Assembly: GCF_009707545.1 (NCBI RefSeq)
Contig: NZ_WLYK01000008.1
Coordinates: 310,001-374,000, forward strand
Reading direction: 5' to 3'
DNA: 64,000 nucleotides
Source of the DNA: Nakamurella alba
Lineage (GTDB): Bacteria > Actinomycetota > Actinomycetes > Mycobacteriales > Nakamurellaceae
Part shown: piece after piece, positions 27,176-36,684 of the stretch
How the letters are laid out: the number at the start of each line of letters is the position of its first letter
How positions within the stretch are numbered: position 1 is the stretch's first letter
The notes under the pieces: model-generated
The model's database searches: none
The model's input: only the letters and a program-made list of their open reading frames with translations
Told to the model about the DNA's origin: nothing
Program-made: the position numbers and the translations under genes

Positions 27176-27498
27176 GACGAGTGCCCGATGTGCTGCAGGC
27201 CCAGGTCGAGCAGCTGCCGGACGTGCGAGTCGGCGAGCCGGTAGAAGCTCATCCGGCCGGCCTTGCGGACGTGCACCACCCGGTGCGCGCGGAGCAGGCG
27301 CAGCGCGTGGCTGACCGCGGACTCGCTCATCCCGGCCGCCGCGGCCAGGTCGTGCACGCACAGCTCGCCGGCGTCCAGCAGGGTGATCAGCAGCGTCAGC
27401 CGGCCGGGATCGGACAGCACGCCGAAGATGTCGGCCAGTTCGGACACCGCCTCGGGGGCGGGCAGGTCCGGGGTCTCCCGGGCGGTGGCGACGGTCAT
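27172..27498 (-). CDS. ArsR/SmtB-family metal-sensing repressor (CzrA-type zinc site)
   Basis: This is a 108-residue winged-helix repressor with ELCVHDLAAAAGMSESAVSHALRLLRAH as the DNA-binding helix pair. The last helix reads DSH followed eleven residues later by HIGH, giving ligands at i, i+2, i+13 and i+16, the exact spacing of the alpha-5 Zn(II) site in CzrA/SmtB. The alpha-3 ELCVCDL cysteine box is only partly kept. It therefore probably senses zinc or cobalt and derepresses the CDF exporter, whose start it overlaps. Confidence 0.92.
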   Translation of the reverse strand: MTVATARETPDLPAPEAVSELADIFGVLSDPGRLTLLITLLDAGELCVHDLAAAAGMSESAVSHALRLLRAHRVVHVRKAGRMSFYRLADSHVRQLLDLGLQHIGHSS

Positions 27499-27524
27499 GG
27501 GTGGTCCTTCGACGCTGTTCTGCT

Positions 27525-27552
27525 GAACATCTGAGTGATCGTTCAGATGTTC
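27525..27552. promoter_or_regulatory. ArsR/SmtB-type operator
   Basis: GAACATCTGA (27525-27534) and TCAGATGTTC (27543-27552) form a perfect 10-bp inverted repeat with an 8-nt centre. It contains the TGA-N8-TCA core of SmtB/CzrA operators. TGTTC at 27516-27520 adds a third half-site. It lies 27 nt upstream of the repressor ATG, in the gap shared with coaA. Confidence 0.8.
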
Positions 27553-27663
27553 CACGGTAGTCGCCGTCCCGCACCCGTGTCGATCACCCGGTCGGTGTGA
27601 AGCGGGCCACGTCCGGCCCTTGTGGAGCGACGACGGGGGTGGGATGCGCGCACAATCTGCCCC

Positions 27664-28680
27664 ATGGCGGGTGACAGTGAAGTCTCCATCGGTGACATCG
27701 GGCTGCTCGACGGCCCGGGAGGCGCCGCGTTGTTCGGTGCCGGTTTCCAGGGCGGCGGTCCGTACGTCGAGCTGGGGCGCGAGGAATGGGCGGCGCTCGC
27801 CCGGTCCACGCCGCTCCCGCTGACCAGCGGCGAGCTGAGCCGGCTGGCAGGGCTCGAGGACCCGATCGACCTGGACGAGGTCGCGACGATCTACCTGCCG
27901 CTCTCCCGCCTGCTCAACCTGTACGTGGCCGGCACCGGTGCGCTGCACCGGGCCACCTCGACGTTCCTCGGCGAGCGCTCGGCCCGCACCCCGTTCGTCA
28001 TCGGTGTTGCCGGGTCGGTCGCCGTCGGGAAGTCGACCACCGCCCGGGTGCTGCGCGAACTGCTGGCCCGGTGGCCGGACACGCCGCGCGTCGAACTGGT
28101 GACCACCGACGGCTTCCTGTTCCCGAACGCCGTGCTCGAGCAGCGGAACCTGATGGACCGCAAGGGTTTCCCGGAGTCCTATGACCGGCGCCGGCTGCTC
28201 CGCTTCGTCGCCGAGGTGAAGTCCGGCGCCGCCGAGGTGCGGGCGCCGCGGTACGACCACCTGACCTACGACATCCTCCCCGACGACGAGGTCGTGGTGC
28301 ACCGGCCGGACGTGCTGATCGTCGAGGGCCTGAACGTGCTGCAGCCGGCCCGGGGCGGTGACGAGGCCAGCGCGCTGGCGGTCAGCGACTTCTTCGACTT
28401 CAGCATCTACGTCGACGCCGAGACCGAGGACATCCGCCGGTGGTACGTGGAGCGCTTCCTGCGGCTGCGGGAGACGGCGTTCAGCGACCCGGAATCGTTC
28501 TTCGTGCGGTTCGCCGAGCTGTCGGACACCCGCGCGGTGGAGCTGGCCAACCAGTACTGGAACGGGATCAACCAGCCGAACCTGGTCGACAACATCCTGC
28601 CCACCCGCGGGCGGGCCAACCTGGTGCTGACCAAGGGGCCGGACCACGCCGTCTCCAAGGTGCGGCTGCGCAAGCTCTGA
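27664..28680 (+). CDS. coaA: type I pantothenate kinase
   Basis: CoaA phosphorylates pantothenate, the first step of coenzyme A synthesis. The P-loop [14 protein letters not shown] lies near residue 112, the [26 protein letters not shown] stretch follows, and VEGLNVLQ and [21 protein letters not shown] near the end are diagnostic of the P-loop prokaryotic enzyme. ATG at 27664 gives 338 residues. CACAAT lies exactly 7 nt upstream and no Shine-Dalgarno is seen, which fits a leaderless message. The pabC-like gene starts 3 nt after its stop. Confidence 0.96.
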   Translation: MAGDSEVSIGDIGLLDGPGGAALFGAGFQGGGPYVELGREEWAALARSTPLPLTSGELSRLAGLEDPIDLDEVATIYLPLSRLLNLYVAGTGALHRATSTFLGERSARTPFVIGVAGSVAVGKSTTARVLRELLARWPDTPRVELVTTDGFLFPNAVLEQRNLMDRKGFPESYDRRRLLRFVAEVKSGAAEVRAPRYDHLTYDILPDDEVVVHRPDVLIVEGLNVLQPARGGDEASALAVSDFFDFSIYVDAETEDIRRWYVERFLRLRETAFSDPESFFVRFAELSDTRAVELANQYWNGINQPNLVDNILPTRGRANLVLTKGPDHAVSKVRLRKL

Positions 28681-28683
28681 ACC

Positions 28684-29532
28684 GTGGCATCCGATCTGCT
28701 GGTGGCGTTGCTGGACGGCACCCTGGTGCCCGCCGACCGGCCGCTGCTGCGTGCCGACGACGCCGGGGTGACCCGTGGCGACGGCTGCTTCGAGACCACG
28801 CTCGCGGTCGCCGGTGTTCCCCGTGACCTGCCGGAACACCTGGCCCGGCTGCAGCTCTCGGCCGACCTGCTGGACCTGGTGCTGCCCGGCCCGGAGGACT
28901 GGACACGCGGGGTCGACGCCGTGCTGGGCGCCCGGCAGGGTGCGGACCAGGTCGTCCGGCTGATCGCCACCCGCGGGCCGGAGGGCGGCATCCCGACCTG
29001 CTACGTCACCGGTGGTCCGGTGCCGGCGAGCAGCGTGGCGCAGCGGACCGCCGGGATCCGGGTGGCGCTGCTGGAGCGGGCGGTGTCGGGGGCGGACGCG
29101 GCCCGGATGCCGTGGCTGCTGTTCGGCGCCAAGACCCTGTCGTACGCGATGAACATGGGCGCGCTCCGGTGGGCGGCCGCCCGCGGGCTGGACGACGTGC
29201 TGTTCGTCGGATCCGACGGAGCGGTGCTGGAGGGGCCGCGGTCCAGCGTGGTGGCGCTGCTGGAGGACGACACGGGACCGGTGCTCTGCACGCCGCCCGC
29301 CGACGGGATTCTGGACGGGATCACCGTACGGCGGTTGCTCGGGGCAGCCGACGCGGCCGGTCTGGCGACCTCGCGTCGACTTCTGACGGTGGCCGATCTG
29401 CAAGCGGCCCAGGGGGTCTGGCTGACATCCTCGGTCCGGTTGCTGGCGCCGGTCACCGAGCTCGACGGGTCACCGTTGGTCGACGGCGGGTGGACGCCGC
29501 GGCTGGCGGCCCTGCTGGAGGTCCCGGCCTGA
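28684..29532 (+). CDS. pabC: class IV aminotransferase, 4-amino-4-deoxychorismate lyase-like
   Basis: Fold-type IV PLP enzyme with an N-terminal LLRADDAGVTRGDGCFETTL motif, the PLP Lys in FGAKTLSYAMNM near residue 145, and GSDGAVLEGPRSSVVAL followed by ILDGITVRRLL. This fits aminodeoxychorismate lyase, which makes p-aminobenzoate for folate, rather than branched-chain or D-amino acid transaminase, though the subfamily call is not absolute. The position matches Rv0812. It is probably cotranscribed with coaA. Confidence 0.82.
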   Translation: MASDLLVALLDGTLVPADRPLLRADDAGVTRGDGCFETTLAVAGVPRDLPEHLARLQLSADLLDLVLPGPEDWTRGVDAVLGARQGADQVVRLIATRGPEGGIPTCYVTGGPVPASSVAQRTAGIRVALLERAVSGADAARMPWLLFGAKTLSYAMNMGALRWAAARGLDDVLFVGSDGAVLEGPRSSVVALLEDDTGPVLCTPPADGILDGITVRRLLGAADAAGLATSRRLLTVADLQAAQGVWLTSSVRLLAPVTELDGSPLVDGGWTPRLAALLEVPA

Positions 29533-29610
29533 CGTGTGGGCGGGCGGTGGGGCCGGGTGCCGCCCGCCCCCGCGCGGCGCGGCGTGCCCGGGCGGACCAT
29601 AATCGGCGAC

Positions 29611-31241
<1,631 letters not shown>

Positions 31242-31245
<4 letters not shown>

Positions 31246-31259
31246 CCCACCCGGGTCAG
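31242..31259. terminator. bidirectional hairpin containing both stop codons
   Basis: CTGACCC (31242-31248) pairs with GGGTCAG (31253-31259). The TGA of pgm on the plus strand and the TGA of the nitrobindin gene on the minus strand both fall inside the stem, so the same element can end both transcripts. Confidence 0.5.
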
Positions 31260-31942
31260 CCGACGACGCGGGTGAGGGCGGCGGAGGCGTGGGGGGCGAG
31301 CTCGACGTCGCTGTGCGCGCGCTCCTCCACGTACGCCAGGCGGCCGTCGGGGGTGACGCCGTAGAGGCGGGTGGCGCCGACGACCGGGTTGTTGGACGAG
31401 GCGGTGCGGAAGATGCCGTCGGTGGACAGCGCCCAGCTGGCCACGGAACGCGGCTGGCCGTAGAAGATCTCGATCCGGCCCTCGGCGTGCGCCACCAGCA
31501 GCTCGATGGAGCCGTCGGGCTGCGGGCGCCAGAACCCGACCTCGCGGGCGGCCGGCTTGTCGGGGCCGCCGTCGCCGCCCAGGGTCCAGGTCACCGACTC
31601 GTAGCGGAGGAAGGGGCGGCCGTCGTGGGAGATCACGATCTGCTGGCCGAACTGCGGTGTCCGGGCGTCGGGCTCGTTCCCGTAGAGACCTTCGCCCTGC
31701 CAGACGCCGACCAGCGGCAGCAGGGTGACGCAGTCCGGGTGGATCTCCGGCCCGAGGCGGACGTTCGCGGTGTCCGGCGGGATCGGCAGCGCAGGCGCGT
31801 CGGCGATGTTCAGGTCACGGGTCGAGACCGCACGCTCGTCGGCGGCGACGATGGCGGCGTCGCCACTGCCCCGTACCGGTCCGTCACCCGCACCGTCGCG
31901 GGCGACACCGTTGTCGTCGGATGGATCGGAAGGAGAGGTCAC
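31256..31942 (-). CDS. nitrobindin/FABP-like heme-binding protein
   Basis: After an N-terminal stretch of about 65 disordered residues comes a 150-residue lipocalin-like beta-barrel: LLPLVGVWQGEGLYG, FGQQIVISHDGRPFLRYES, FWRPQPDGSIELLVAHAEGRIEIFYGQ and RLYGVTPDGRLAYVEE. This is the nitrobindin pattern, a family that binds ferric heme and isomerises peroxynitrite, and includes mycobacterial Rv0813c. The likely proximal His lies in LVAHAEG or near the C-terminus. GTG at 31942 overlaps the stop of a 33-residue membrane peptide gene, and AGG lies upstream inside that gene. Confidence 0.85.
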   Translation of the reverse strand: MTSPSDPSDDNGVARDGAGDGPVRGSGDAAIVAADERAVSTRDLNIADAPALPIPPDTANVRLGPEIHPDCVTLLPLVGVWQGEGLYGNEPDARTPQFGQQIVISHDGRPFLRYESVTWTLGGDGGPDKPAAREVGFWRPQPDGSIELLVAHAEGRIEIFYGQPRSVASWALSTDGIFRTASSNNPVVGATRLYGVTPDGRLAYVEERAHSDVELAPHASAALTRVVG

Positions 31943-32040
31943 TTGTCCTCGTGCAGCAGCCGGTACACCACGTAGATCGCGAACCAGGTGATCAACAGGC
32001 CCACGGCGACCAGCAGTCCGGTGAAGAAGATTTCCACCAT
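31939..32040 (-). CDS. 33-residue single-pass membrane peptide coupled to nitrobindin
   Basis: This frame reads MVEIFFTGLLVAVGL then a hydrophobic stretch and a short charged tail HEDK. It consists of a single transmembrane helix of about 24 residues with an acidic cytoplasmic or external end. Its TGA overlaps the GTG of the nitrobindin gene (GTGA), so translation of the two is coupled. No Shine-Dalgarno precedes the ATG. I know of no named family; the tight coupling suggests it anchors or assists the heme protein. It would be missed by length cut-offs. Confidence 0.6.
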   Translation of the reverse strand: MVEIFFTGLLVAVGLLITWFAIYVVYRLLHEDK

Positions 32041-32081
32041 CGCAGCTTATCGGAGCAGGTCCGGCCACGCCCCCACGCAGA

Positions 32082-32125
32082 ACGCCCTGCCACCAGTGAG
32101 CAATACCTCACCGGTGGCAGGGCGT
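32082..32125 (-). terminator. strong hairpin after sseC
   Basis: ACGCCCTGCCACC (32082-32094) pairs perfectly with 32113-32125, and GTGAG/CTCAC (32096-32100/32107-32111) extends the stem inward to a 6-nt loop. It lies just downstream of the minus-strand sseC stop and separates the sulfur operon from the nitrobindin unit. A 10-nt direct repeat, GTGCAGAACA twice, adjoins it. Confidence 0.75.
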
Positions 32126-32160
32126 CTGTGCAGAACAGTGCAGAACAGGTGCAGGACGAG

Positions 32161-32466
32161 TCAGGCGACCAGCACGTCGACCGGGTGCACGCCGGTCCCG
32201 ACGGTCACCGGGGCGGAGCCGTTGCCGGAGCGCGACAGCGCCCGGACGGTCCAGTCGCCGGGGGCGGCGAAGAACCGGAAGTCACCGTCGGCCGAGGAGA
32301 CGACCTCGGCGGTGAACTCACCGGTGGAGTCCAGCAGCCGGACGAAGGCGCCGGCGACCGGGGCGTTCCCGGCCAGCACCTTGCCCTGCAGGACGGAGGC
32401 GGAGGTGGCATCGAAACCGGCCGGCAGATCCGCCGTCTGCTCGGGCGCGCCGCAGGACGCAGTCAT
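32161..32466 (-). CDS. sseC: DUF1416/SseC-like protein
   Basis: This 101-residue protein matches the DUF1416 family (SseC), a single beta-sandwich: GKVLAGNAPVAGAFVRLLDSTGEFTAEVVSSADGDFRFFAAPGDWTVRALSR. A Cys near the start (TASCGAPEQ) is conserved in the family. In mycobacteria sseC2 lies beside cysA2, as here, and is co-regulated by sulfur supply. The ATG at 32466 is 9 nt after the cysA stop. Molecular function is not established; association with rhodanese suggests sulfur transfer. Confidence 0.88.
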   Translation of the reverse strand: MTASCGAPEQTADLPAGFDATSASVLQGKVLAGNAPVAGAFVRLLDSTGEFTAEVVSSADGDFRFFAAPGDWTVRALSRSGNGSAPVTVGTGVHPVDVLVA

Positions 32467-32474
32467 GGTTCCCG

Positions 32475-33314
32475 TCACTTCCCCGCGCCGAGTTCGACCG
32501 GCACGCCGACCAGCGAGCCGTACTCGGTCCACGAACCGTCGTAGTTCTTGACGTTGGACTTGCCGAGCAGCTCGCGCAGCACGAACCAGGTGTGGCTGCT
32601 GCGCTCGCCGATCCGGCAGTAGGCGATGGTGTCCTTGGAGCTGTCCAGACCGGCCTCGCCGTAGAGCTCCTCGAGCTCGGCGTCGGACTTGAAGGTGCCG
32701 TCCTCGTTCGCGGCCTTCGACCACGGGACGTTGATCGCGGACGGGATGTGCCCGGCCCGCTGCGACTGCTCCTGCGGCAGGTGCGCCGGGGCGAGCAGCT
32801 TGCCGGAGAACTCGTCGGGAGAGCGCACGTCGACCAGGTTCTTCGTGTTGATCGCGGCCACGGCCTCGTCGCGGAAGGCCCGGATCGACAGGTCCTGGTC
32901 CTTGGCGACGTAGCTGGTGGCGGCGCGCTCGGGCACCTCGGCGACCAGGGTGCGGCCGTCCAGTTCCCACTTCTTGCGGCCGCCGTCGATCAGCTGGACC
33001 GCGTCGTGGCCGTACAGCTTGAAGTACCAGTACGCGTAGGCCGCGAACCAGTTGTTGTTGCCGCCGTAGAGGACGACGGTGTCGTCGTTGGAGATGCCCT
33101 TCTCCGACAGCAGCTTCTCGAAGCCGGCCTTGTCGACGAAGTCGCGGCGGACCGGGTCCTGCAGCTCGGTCTTCCAGTTGATCTTCACGGCACCGGGCAG
33201 GTGACCGGCGTCGTAGGCGCTGGTGTCCTCGTCGACCTCGACGAAGACCAGGCCCGGGGTGTTCAGGTTCTGCTCGGCCCAGTCGGTGCTGACCAGGGAT
33301 GCCTCGCGGCTCAT
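32475..33314 (-). CDS. cysA2: thiosulfate sulfurtransferase (rhodanese) CysA/SseA
   Basis: This is a two-domain rhodanese of 279 residues. The N-terminal domain carries the inactive-type loop and the C-terminal domain the persulfide Cys in AYCRIGERSSHTW near residue 235. The linker and LYGGNNNWFAAYAYWY stretch are typical of the actinobacterial CysA enzymes that take sulfur from thiosulfate. ATG at 33314 follows a GGAGCGTC site. The gene is preceded by a cysteine-containing leader peptide and a hairpin in a 130-nt interval, indicating attenuation by cysteine availability, and is followed by sseC. Confidence 0.94.
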   Translation of the reverse strand: MSREASLVSTDWAEQNLNTPGLVFVEVDEDTSAYDAGHLPGAVKINWKTELQDPVRRDFVDKAGFEKLLSEKGISNDDTVVLYGGNNNWFAAYAYWYFKLYGHDAVQLIDGGRKKWELDGRTLVAEVPERAATSYVAKDQDLSIRAFRDEAVAAINTKNLVDVRSPDEFSGKLLAPAHLPQEQSQRAGHIPSAINVPWSKAANEDGTFKSDAELEELYGEAGLDSSKDTIAYCRIGERSSHTWFVLRELLGKSNVKNYDGSWTEYGSLVGVPVELGAGK

Positions 33315-33402
33315 GACGCTCCTTCTTCGTGTGCTGTGCTCAGGGAGTGCGGTTCCTGACAGCGCACACGGGCGCCACCAGGCAGGGGGCGGGTGCGGCG
33401 GA

Positions 33403-33421
33403 CGCGCGGGATCACCGCGCG
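33403..33421 (-). promoter_or_regulatory. hairpin between Cys leader peptide and cysA
   Basis: CGCGCGG (33403-33409) pairs with CCGCGCG (33415-33421) around a 5-nt loop, 22 nt downstream of the leader stop codon on the minus strand. Its place between leader peptide and cysA fits an attenuator or ribosome-site-masking structure that responds to stalling in the leader. Confidence 0.45.
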
Positions 33422-33443
33422 GAGCCGGTCGGATCGGGAGGGA

Positions 33444-33536
33444 TCAGGACGCGGCGGGGCACCCGGTGACACAACACAGCGCGCTGCCGACCCTGACCAG
33501 GTCGACCGCGCGCCGGGAGGTCAGCAGCGGGCCCAT
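33444..33536 (-). CDS. 30-residue cysteine-containing regulatory leader peptide upstream of cysA
   Basis: The peptide begins MGPLLTSRRAVDL and continues VRVGSALCCVTGC. The RR-x2-DL-x-R-x2-SALC core is the pattern of actinobacterial leader peptides found before cysteine and sulfur genes; polycysteine short ORFs upstream of mycobacterial cysA2 operons are reported to attenuate expression when cysteine is plentiful. TACCCT lies exactly 7 nt before the ATG and there is no Shine-Dalgarno, so the ORF is probably leaderless, again as in mycobacteria. Slow translation of the Cys-Cys pair would signal cysteine shortage. Confidence 0.8.
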   Translation of the reverse strand: MGPLLTSRRAVDLVRVGSALCCVTGCPAAS

Positions 33537-33543
33537 GGGATCG

Positions 33544-33549
33544 AGGGTA
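33544..33549 (-). promoter_or_regulatory. -10 element of the cysA leader transcript
   Basis: TACCCT on the minus strand ends 7 nt before the leader ATG, which places the predicted start on the A of ATG. No consensus -35 is present; the position is next to an inverted repeat at 33569-33584. Confidence 0.5.
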
Positions 33550-33568
33550 GCAGCCGGCCCGGAGCCGC

Positions 33569-33584
33569 TGGGACGGTCGTCCCA
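33569..33584. promoter_or_regulatory. TGGGACG inverted repeat, candidate operator of the cysA operon
   Basis: TGGGACG (33569-33575) and CGTCCCA (33578-33584) are separated by 2 nt, and a third TGGGACG copy follows at 33590-33596. The palindrome overlaps the expected -35 position of the leader promoter, which lacks a consensus -35, so it may bind a sulfur-responsive regulator. The regulator is unknown. Confidence 0.5.
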
Positions 33585-33603
33585 CCATCTGGGACGACCA
33601 CCG

Positions 33604-34098
33604 TCACCAGCCGAAACTGCCCGGTGATCCCTTGAACGGGCCGACCACGTCAGCGGTGATCCAGCCGCCGTAGAAGCCGCCGTCCTGCGGCTGCACCCGC
33701 TCGCCGCCGACCGTGCACTCGACGAGCGCCGGGTACCAGGACACCATGCCGGCGATGGACCGGAACCCGGGCGTCGGGTCCTCGTAGCTCCAGGCCGCCG
33801 CCTCCAGCACCCCGTCCGGGATCCGCACGTCCCAGTAGGTGGCCAGGCCCTTCCACTCGCAGACCGTGCCGCGCACCGCCGATCGGGTCAGCGCCCTGGG
33901 TGCGACGGCGTCGGCCGGCAGGTACCAGTTCGGCGGGTGGCTGGTCTCCAGCACCCGCACCGCTGCCGACGTCCGGGCGAGTTCTTTCCCACCGGCCCGC
34001 ACCGTCACCTCGAGCGGTGACGGGTCGATCCGTGGCGGACGCGGGTAGTCCCAGACGGACTCCTGTCCGGGGCCGGCCGGCAGTGGTCGGGGTCTCAT
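33604..34098 (-). CDS. DUF427 protein
   Basis: The 164-residue product has the typical DUF427 sequence: SVWDYPRPPRIDPS, RTSAAVRVLETSHPPNWYLPADAV, TVCEWKGLATYWDV, AWSYEDPTPGF and QDGGFYGGWITADVVGPFKG. The family is a small beta-rich fold of unknown biochemistry, widespread in actinomycetes. The ATG at 34098 opens the best-matching frame. It lies downstream of the RCC1 gene on the same strand and upstream of the cysteine leader promoter. Confidence 0.9.
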   Translation of the reverse strand: MRPRPLPAGPGQESVWDYPRPPRIDPSPLEVTVRAGGKELARTSAAVRVLETSHPPNWYLPADAVAPRALTRSAVRGTVCEWKGLATYWDVRIPDGVLEAAAWSYEDPTPGFRSIAGMVSWYPALVECTVGGERVQPQDGGFYGGWITADVVGPFKGSPGSFGW

Positions 34099-34140
34099 GG
34101 GCCACGGGTTCCCCGACCCGGCCCCGGCATGCGGGAACGA

Positions 34141-36528
34141 TCAGCGGTTGGCCCGGAACCAGCCGGACAGATCGACGATCAGGTCGATCGGTCCCGGGGA
34201 GTCGTTACGGACGTCGACCGCGCCGAATCTCCAGTCGCCGACCGCGACCGCACCGGACACCCCGCGGCCGATCGGGAAGTTGACCGTGCGCACGGTCGCC
34301 GGATCGATCCCGGTCGGGTAGGCCGCGATCGAGCCGGTGTTGGACGGCCCGGTCACCGACAGCGTCAGCAGCATCCCCTCCCGCCGGTCGTTCGTGCCCA
34401 CGGCGGCCCAGGCCTCCACCACGACCACCTGGCCGGACCCGAGCAGCGCCCCGGGCCGGGTGTCGAGGATCCGCCTCGGGCCCACCGGGACGTAGGCGCC
34501 GGGTGTGTCGCCGGTCCCGGGCAGGAAGTAGCCGAACCGGTCCACGATCACCTGGACCGGGCGCGACGAGGTGTTCCAGATCCGGATCCGGCCGGCGGGG
34601 CAGGAGGGTGTGACGGCCATGTTCGCGACGGTCCGCCCGGCGACGAACTGAACGGTGGCCACCCCCGGCCGTGGCCGGCCGTCGCAGTCGACCACCAGGT
34701 TGCCGGCGGCCGCCGGCGCCACGGCCGAGAGGTTCAGCAGCATGGGCGATGTCACCGGTGCCCCGAACCCGCCCCCGCTCGCCGGCACCAGGGCCACCGA
34801 GCCTCCGGCGGGGATCGGCGAGCGGCCGGCCGCACGGGTGTCGAGCACCCGGTACTGGACGCTGTTGGCGAACGTGCCCGGCTTGGTCGGTGGCCCGCTG
34901 AACCAGTACCCCGTGACATCTGCGAGCAGGTGCAGTCGGCCCTGGGAGTTGTTGCGCAGCACGACCTTCCCGCCAGAACCGAGCGGGAGGATCATCTGGT
35001 TGCCCACCGTGCTGCCCGGGGTGAAGTGCAGCAGCGGAGTGTTGCTCACGGCCGCCCCGGCGGCCCAGCCGTTGACCGAACCGGTGGCCGAGGGGCCTAT
35101 TGCGGTGATGGTCAGGGCCACGGACTTGATCCCGGAGCCGACGACCGGCCCCCGCCCGGTGACCTGGACGGTGACCGTTCCGCCGGCGGGAATCGAGGCA
35201 CCGGAACGGGTGTCGAGCAGGCGTGCGGGCCGGACGGCGCGGAAGGAGGCCGGGATCGGAGGCTCGGCCGCGACGATGGTGGTGGCGCCGCCGGCGGCCA
35301 GCAGCACCACGTCGCGGCCCGCGAGAAGGTGCTCCGCATCGGTCGCGACCGGTGTCCGCCGGAGGTTCCCCGTCGCCGGGTCGCCGGTGCCCAGTTGGTC
35401 GTTGGTGTTGCCGCCCCAGCAGTACGGCTTGCGGACGAACAGCACGCAGGTGTGGACCTCGCCGGCATCGATGACCGGGAACTCCGTCGCGGGTCCGGGC
35501 CAGTTCTCCTCGAAGGCGTCGTTGTACACCAGAACCGGGACCGTCGAGTCGGCATCGGTGCTGCCGGAGCCGAGCTGCCCGACGTTGTTGCCGCCCCAGC
35601 ACACCACCCGGTACGACCCGACCGCGCAGGTGTGGGTCTGCCCGCCGGTGACCGCCGTCGCCACCCGGCCGGTCATCGCCCCACCGTCGACCTTCGTGGG
35701 CACGTTCTGGAACGACGAGCGGGTGCCGTCGCCGCGTTGGCCGTAGGAACCGTCGCCCCAGCAGTAGACCGCACCTCCGGCGACCGCGCACATGTGCTCG
35801 TCACCACCGCCGATCAGCGTCACCGCGCCCGGGAACCCGGCCACCGACACGGGTGTCGCCGACACCGCGATGTTCGACGGCCGGCCGGTCTGGCCGCCGG
35901 AGTTGCTGCCCCAGCAGAGCGCCCCTCCGCCGACGATCGCGCAGCTGCGGTACTTCCCGGCGTCGACGGCGGTGGCCCCGGAGGTGATCCCGGTGGACAC
36001 GGGGACAAGGCTGGTGGCCGAACCGCTGCCGGACAGGCCGTTGCCGAGTTCGCCGTAGAAGTTGTAGCCCCAGCAGTAGACGCCGCCGGATGCGACTGCA
36101 CAGGTGTGGTACCCACCGGCCGCGATCGCGGTGACCTGCCGCCCGATGAGCGGGCCGCCGACCCGGACGGGCGCGGTCCGCCGGGTGGTGGTCCCGTCAC
36201 CGACCTGACCGTAGGTGTTGTCGCCCCAGCAGTACGCGGCGCCGCCGCTCACCGCGCAGGTGTGGCTCCCGCCGGCGGACACTGCGGACACCGGGGTACC
36301 GCCCGGGACACCGGCGACCGGCACCGGTGCCGCCCGGGTGACCAGCCCGCCGTCGCCGATCTGTCCGCTGCCGCCCAACCCCCAGGCCACGGCGGTGCCC
36401 AGCGGGGGCGGGGCGGCCGCTGCGGCCGGCCCGGGCGGAACAGCGGCGGCGGCGGGCACCGCGATCACCCCGGAGACCAGCAACGCGACGGTGGCGAACA
36501 GGGCAGGAAGGGCACGGACGGTGCGCAC
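34141..36528 (-). CDS. secreted RCC1-repeat beta-propeller protein with three C-terminal LDTR repeats
   Basis: GTG at 36528 follows GGGGGTC and starts a signal peptide (hydrophobic core about residues 10-25, cleavage near AVPAAAA). Residues 45-420 contain seven RCC1-type units; six carry the paired Cys pattern C-AV-x6-7-YCWG-x-N-x2-GQ-x-G, implying a disulfide per blade in an extracellular seven-blade propeller. Residues 436-795 hold three repeats of about 125 residues, opening with RLLDTR, RVLDTR and RILDTR, each ending in a D-x-x-GYW/F-type strand. Such LDTR repeats are common at the ends of large actinobacterial secreted proteins. Ligand and function unknown. Confidence 0.85.
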   Translation of the reverse strand: MRTVRALPALFATVALLVSGVIAVPAAAAVPPGPAAAAAPPPLGTAVAWGLGGSGQIGDGGLVTRAAPVPVAGVPGGTPVSAVSAGGSHTCAVSGGAAYCWGDNTYGQVGDGTTTRRTAPVRVGGPLIGRQVTAIAAGGYHTCAVASGGVYCWGYNFYGELGNGLSGSGSATSLVPVSTGITSGATAVDAGKYRSCAIVGGGALCWGSNSGGQTGRPSNIAVSATPVSVAGFPGAVTLIGGGDEHMCAVAGGAVYCWGDGSYGQRGDGTRSSFQNVPTKVDGGAMTGRVATAVTGGQTHTCAVGSYRVVCWGGNNVGQLGSGSTDADSTVPVLVYNDAFEENWPGPATEFPVIDAGEVHTCVLFVRKPYCWGGNTNDQLGTGDPATGNLRRTPVATDAEHLLAGRDVVLLAAGGATTIVAAEPPIPASFRAVRPARLLDTRSGASIPAGGTVTVQVTGRGPVVGSGIKSVALTITAIGPSATGSVNGWAAGAAVSNTPLLHFTPGSTVGNQMILPLGSGGKVVLRNNSQGRLHLLADVTGYWFSGPPTKPGTFANSVQYRVLDTRAAGRSPIPAGGSVALVPASGGGFGAPVTSPMLLNLSAVAPAAAGNLVVDCDGRPRPGVATVQFVAGRTVANMAVTPSCPAGRIRIWNTSSRPVQVIVDRFGYFLPGTGDTPGAYVPVGPRRILDTRPGALLGSGQVVVVEAWAAVGTNDRREGMLLTLSVTGPSNTGSIAAYPTGIDPATVRTVNFPIGRGVSGAVAVGDWRFGAVDVRNDSPGPIDLIVDLSGWFRANR

Positions 36529-36684
36529 GGGGACCCCCGGGGCGTCGGGGAACGGCGACCCGACCGCCGCTCCTGCGTCCGACAGGAAGCCCGGGAGCCG
36601 GGCCTGATAGGTGGTGGTGCCGGTTCCAGCCGATCGGCCCAGCGGTACCACCCGATCACCGCAACGCGGTCAGCGCGGGAGGGT

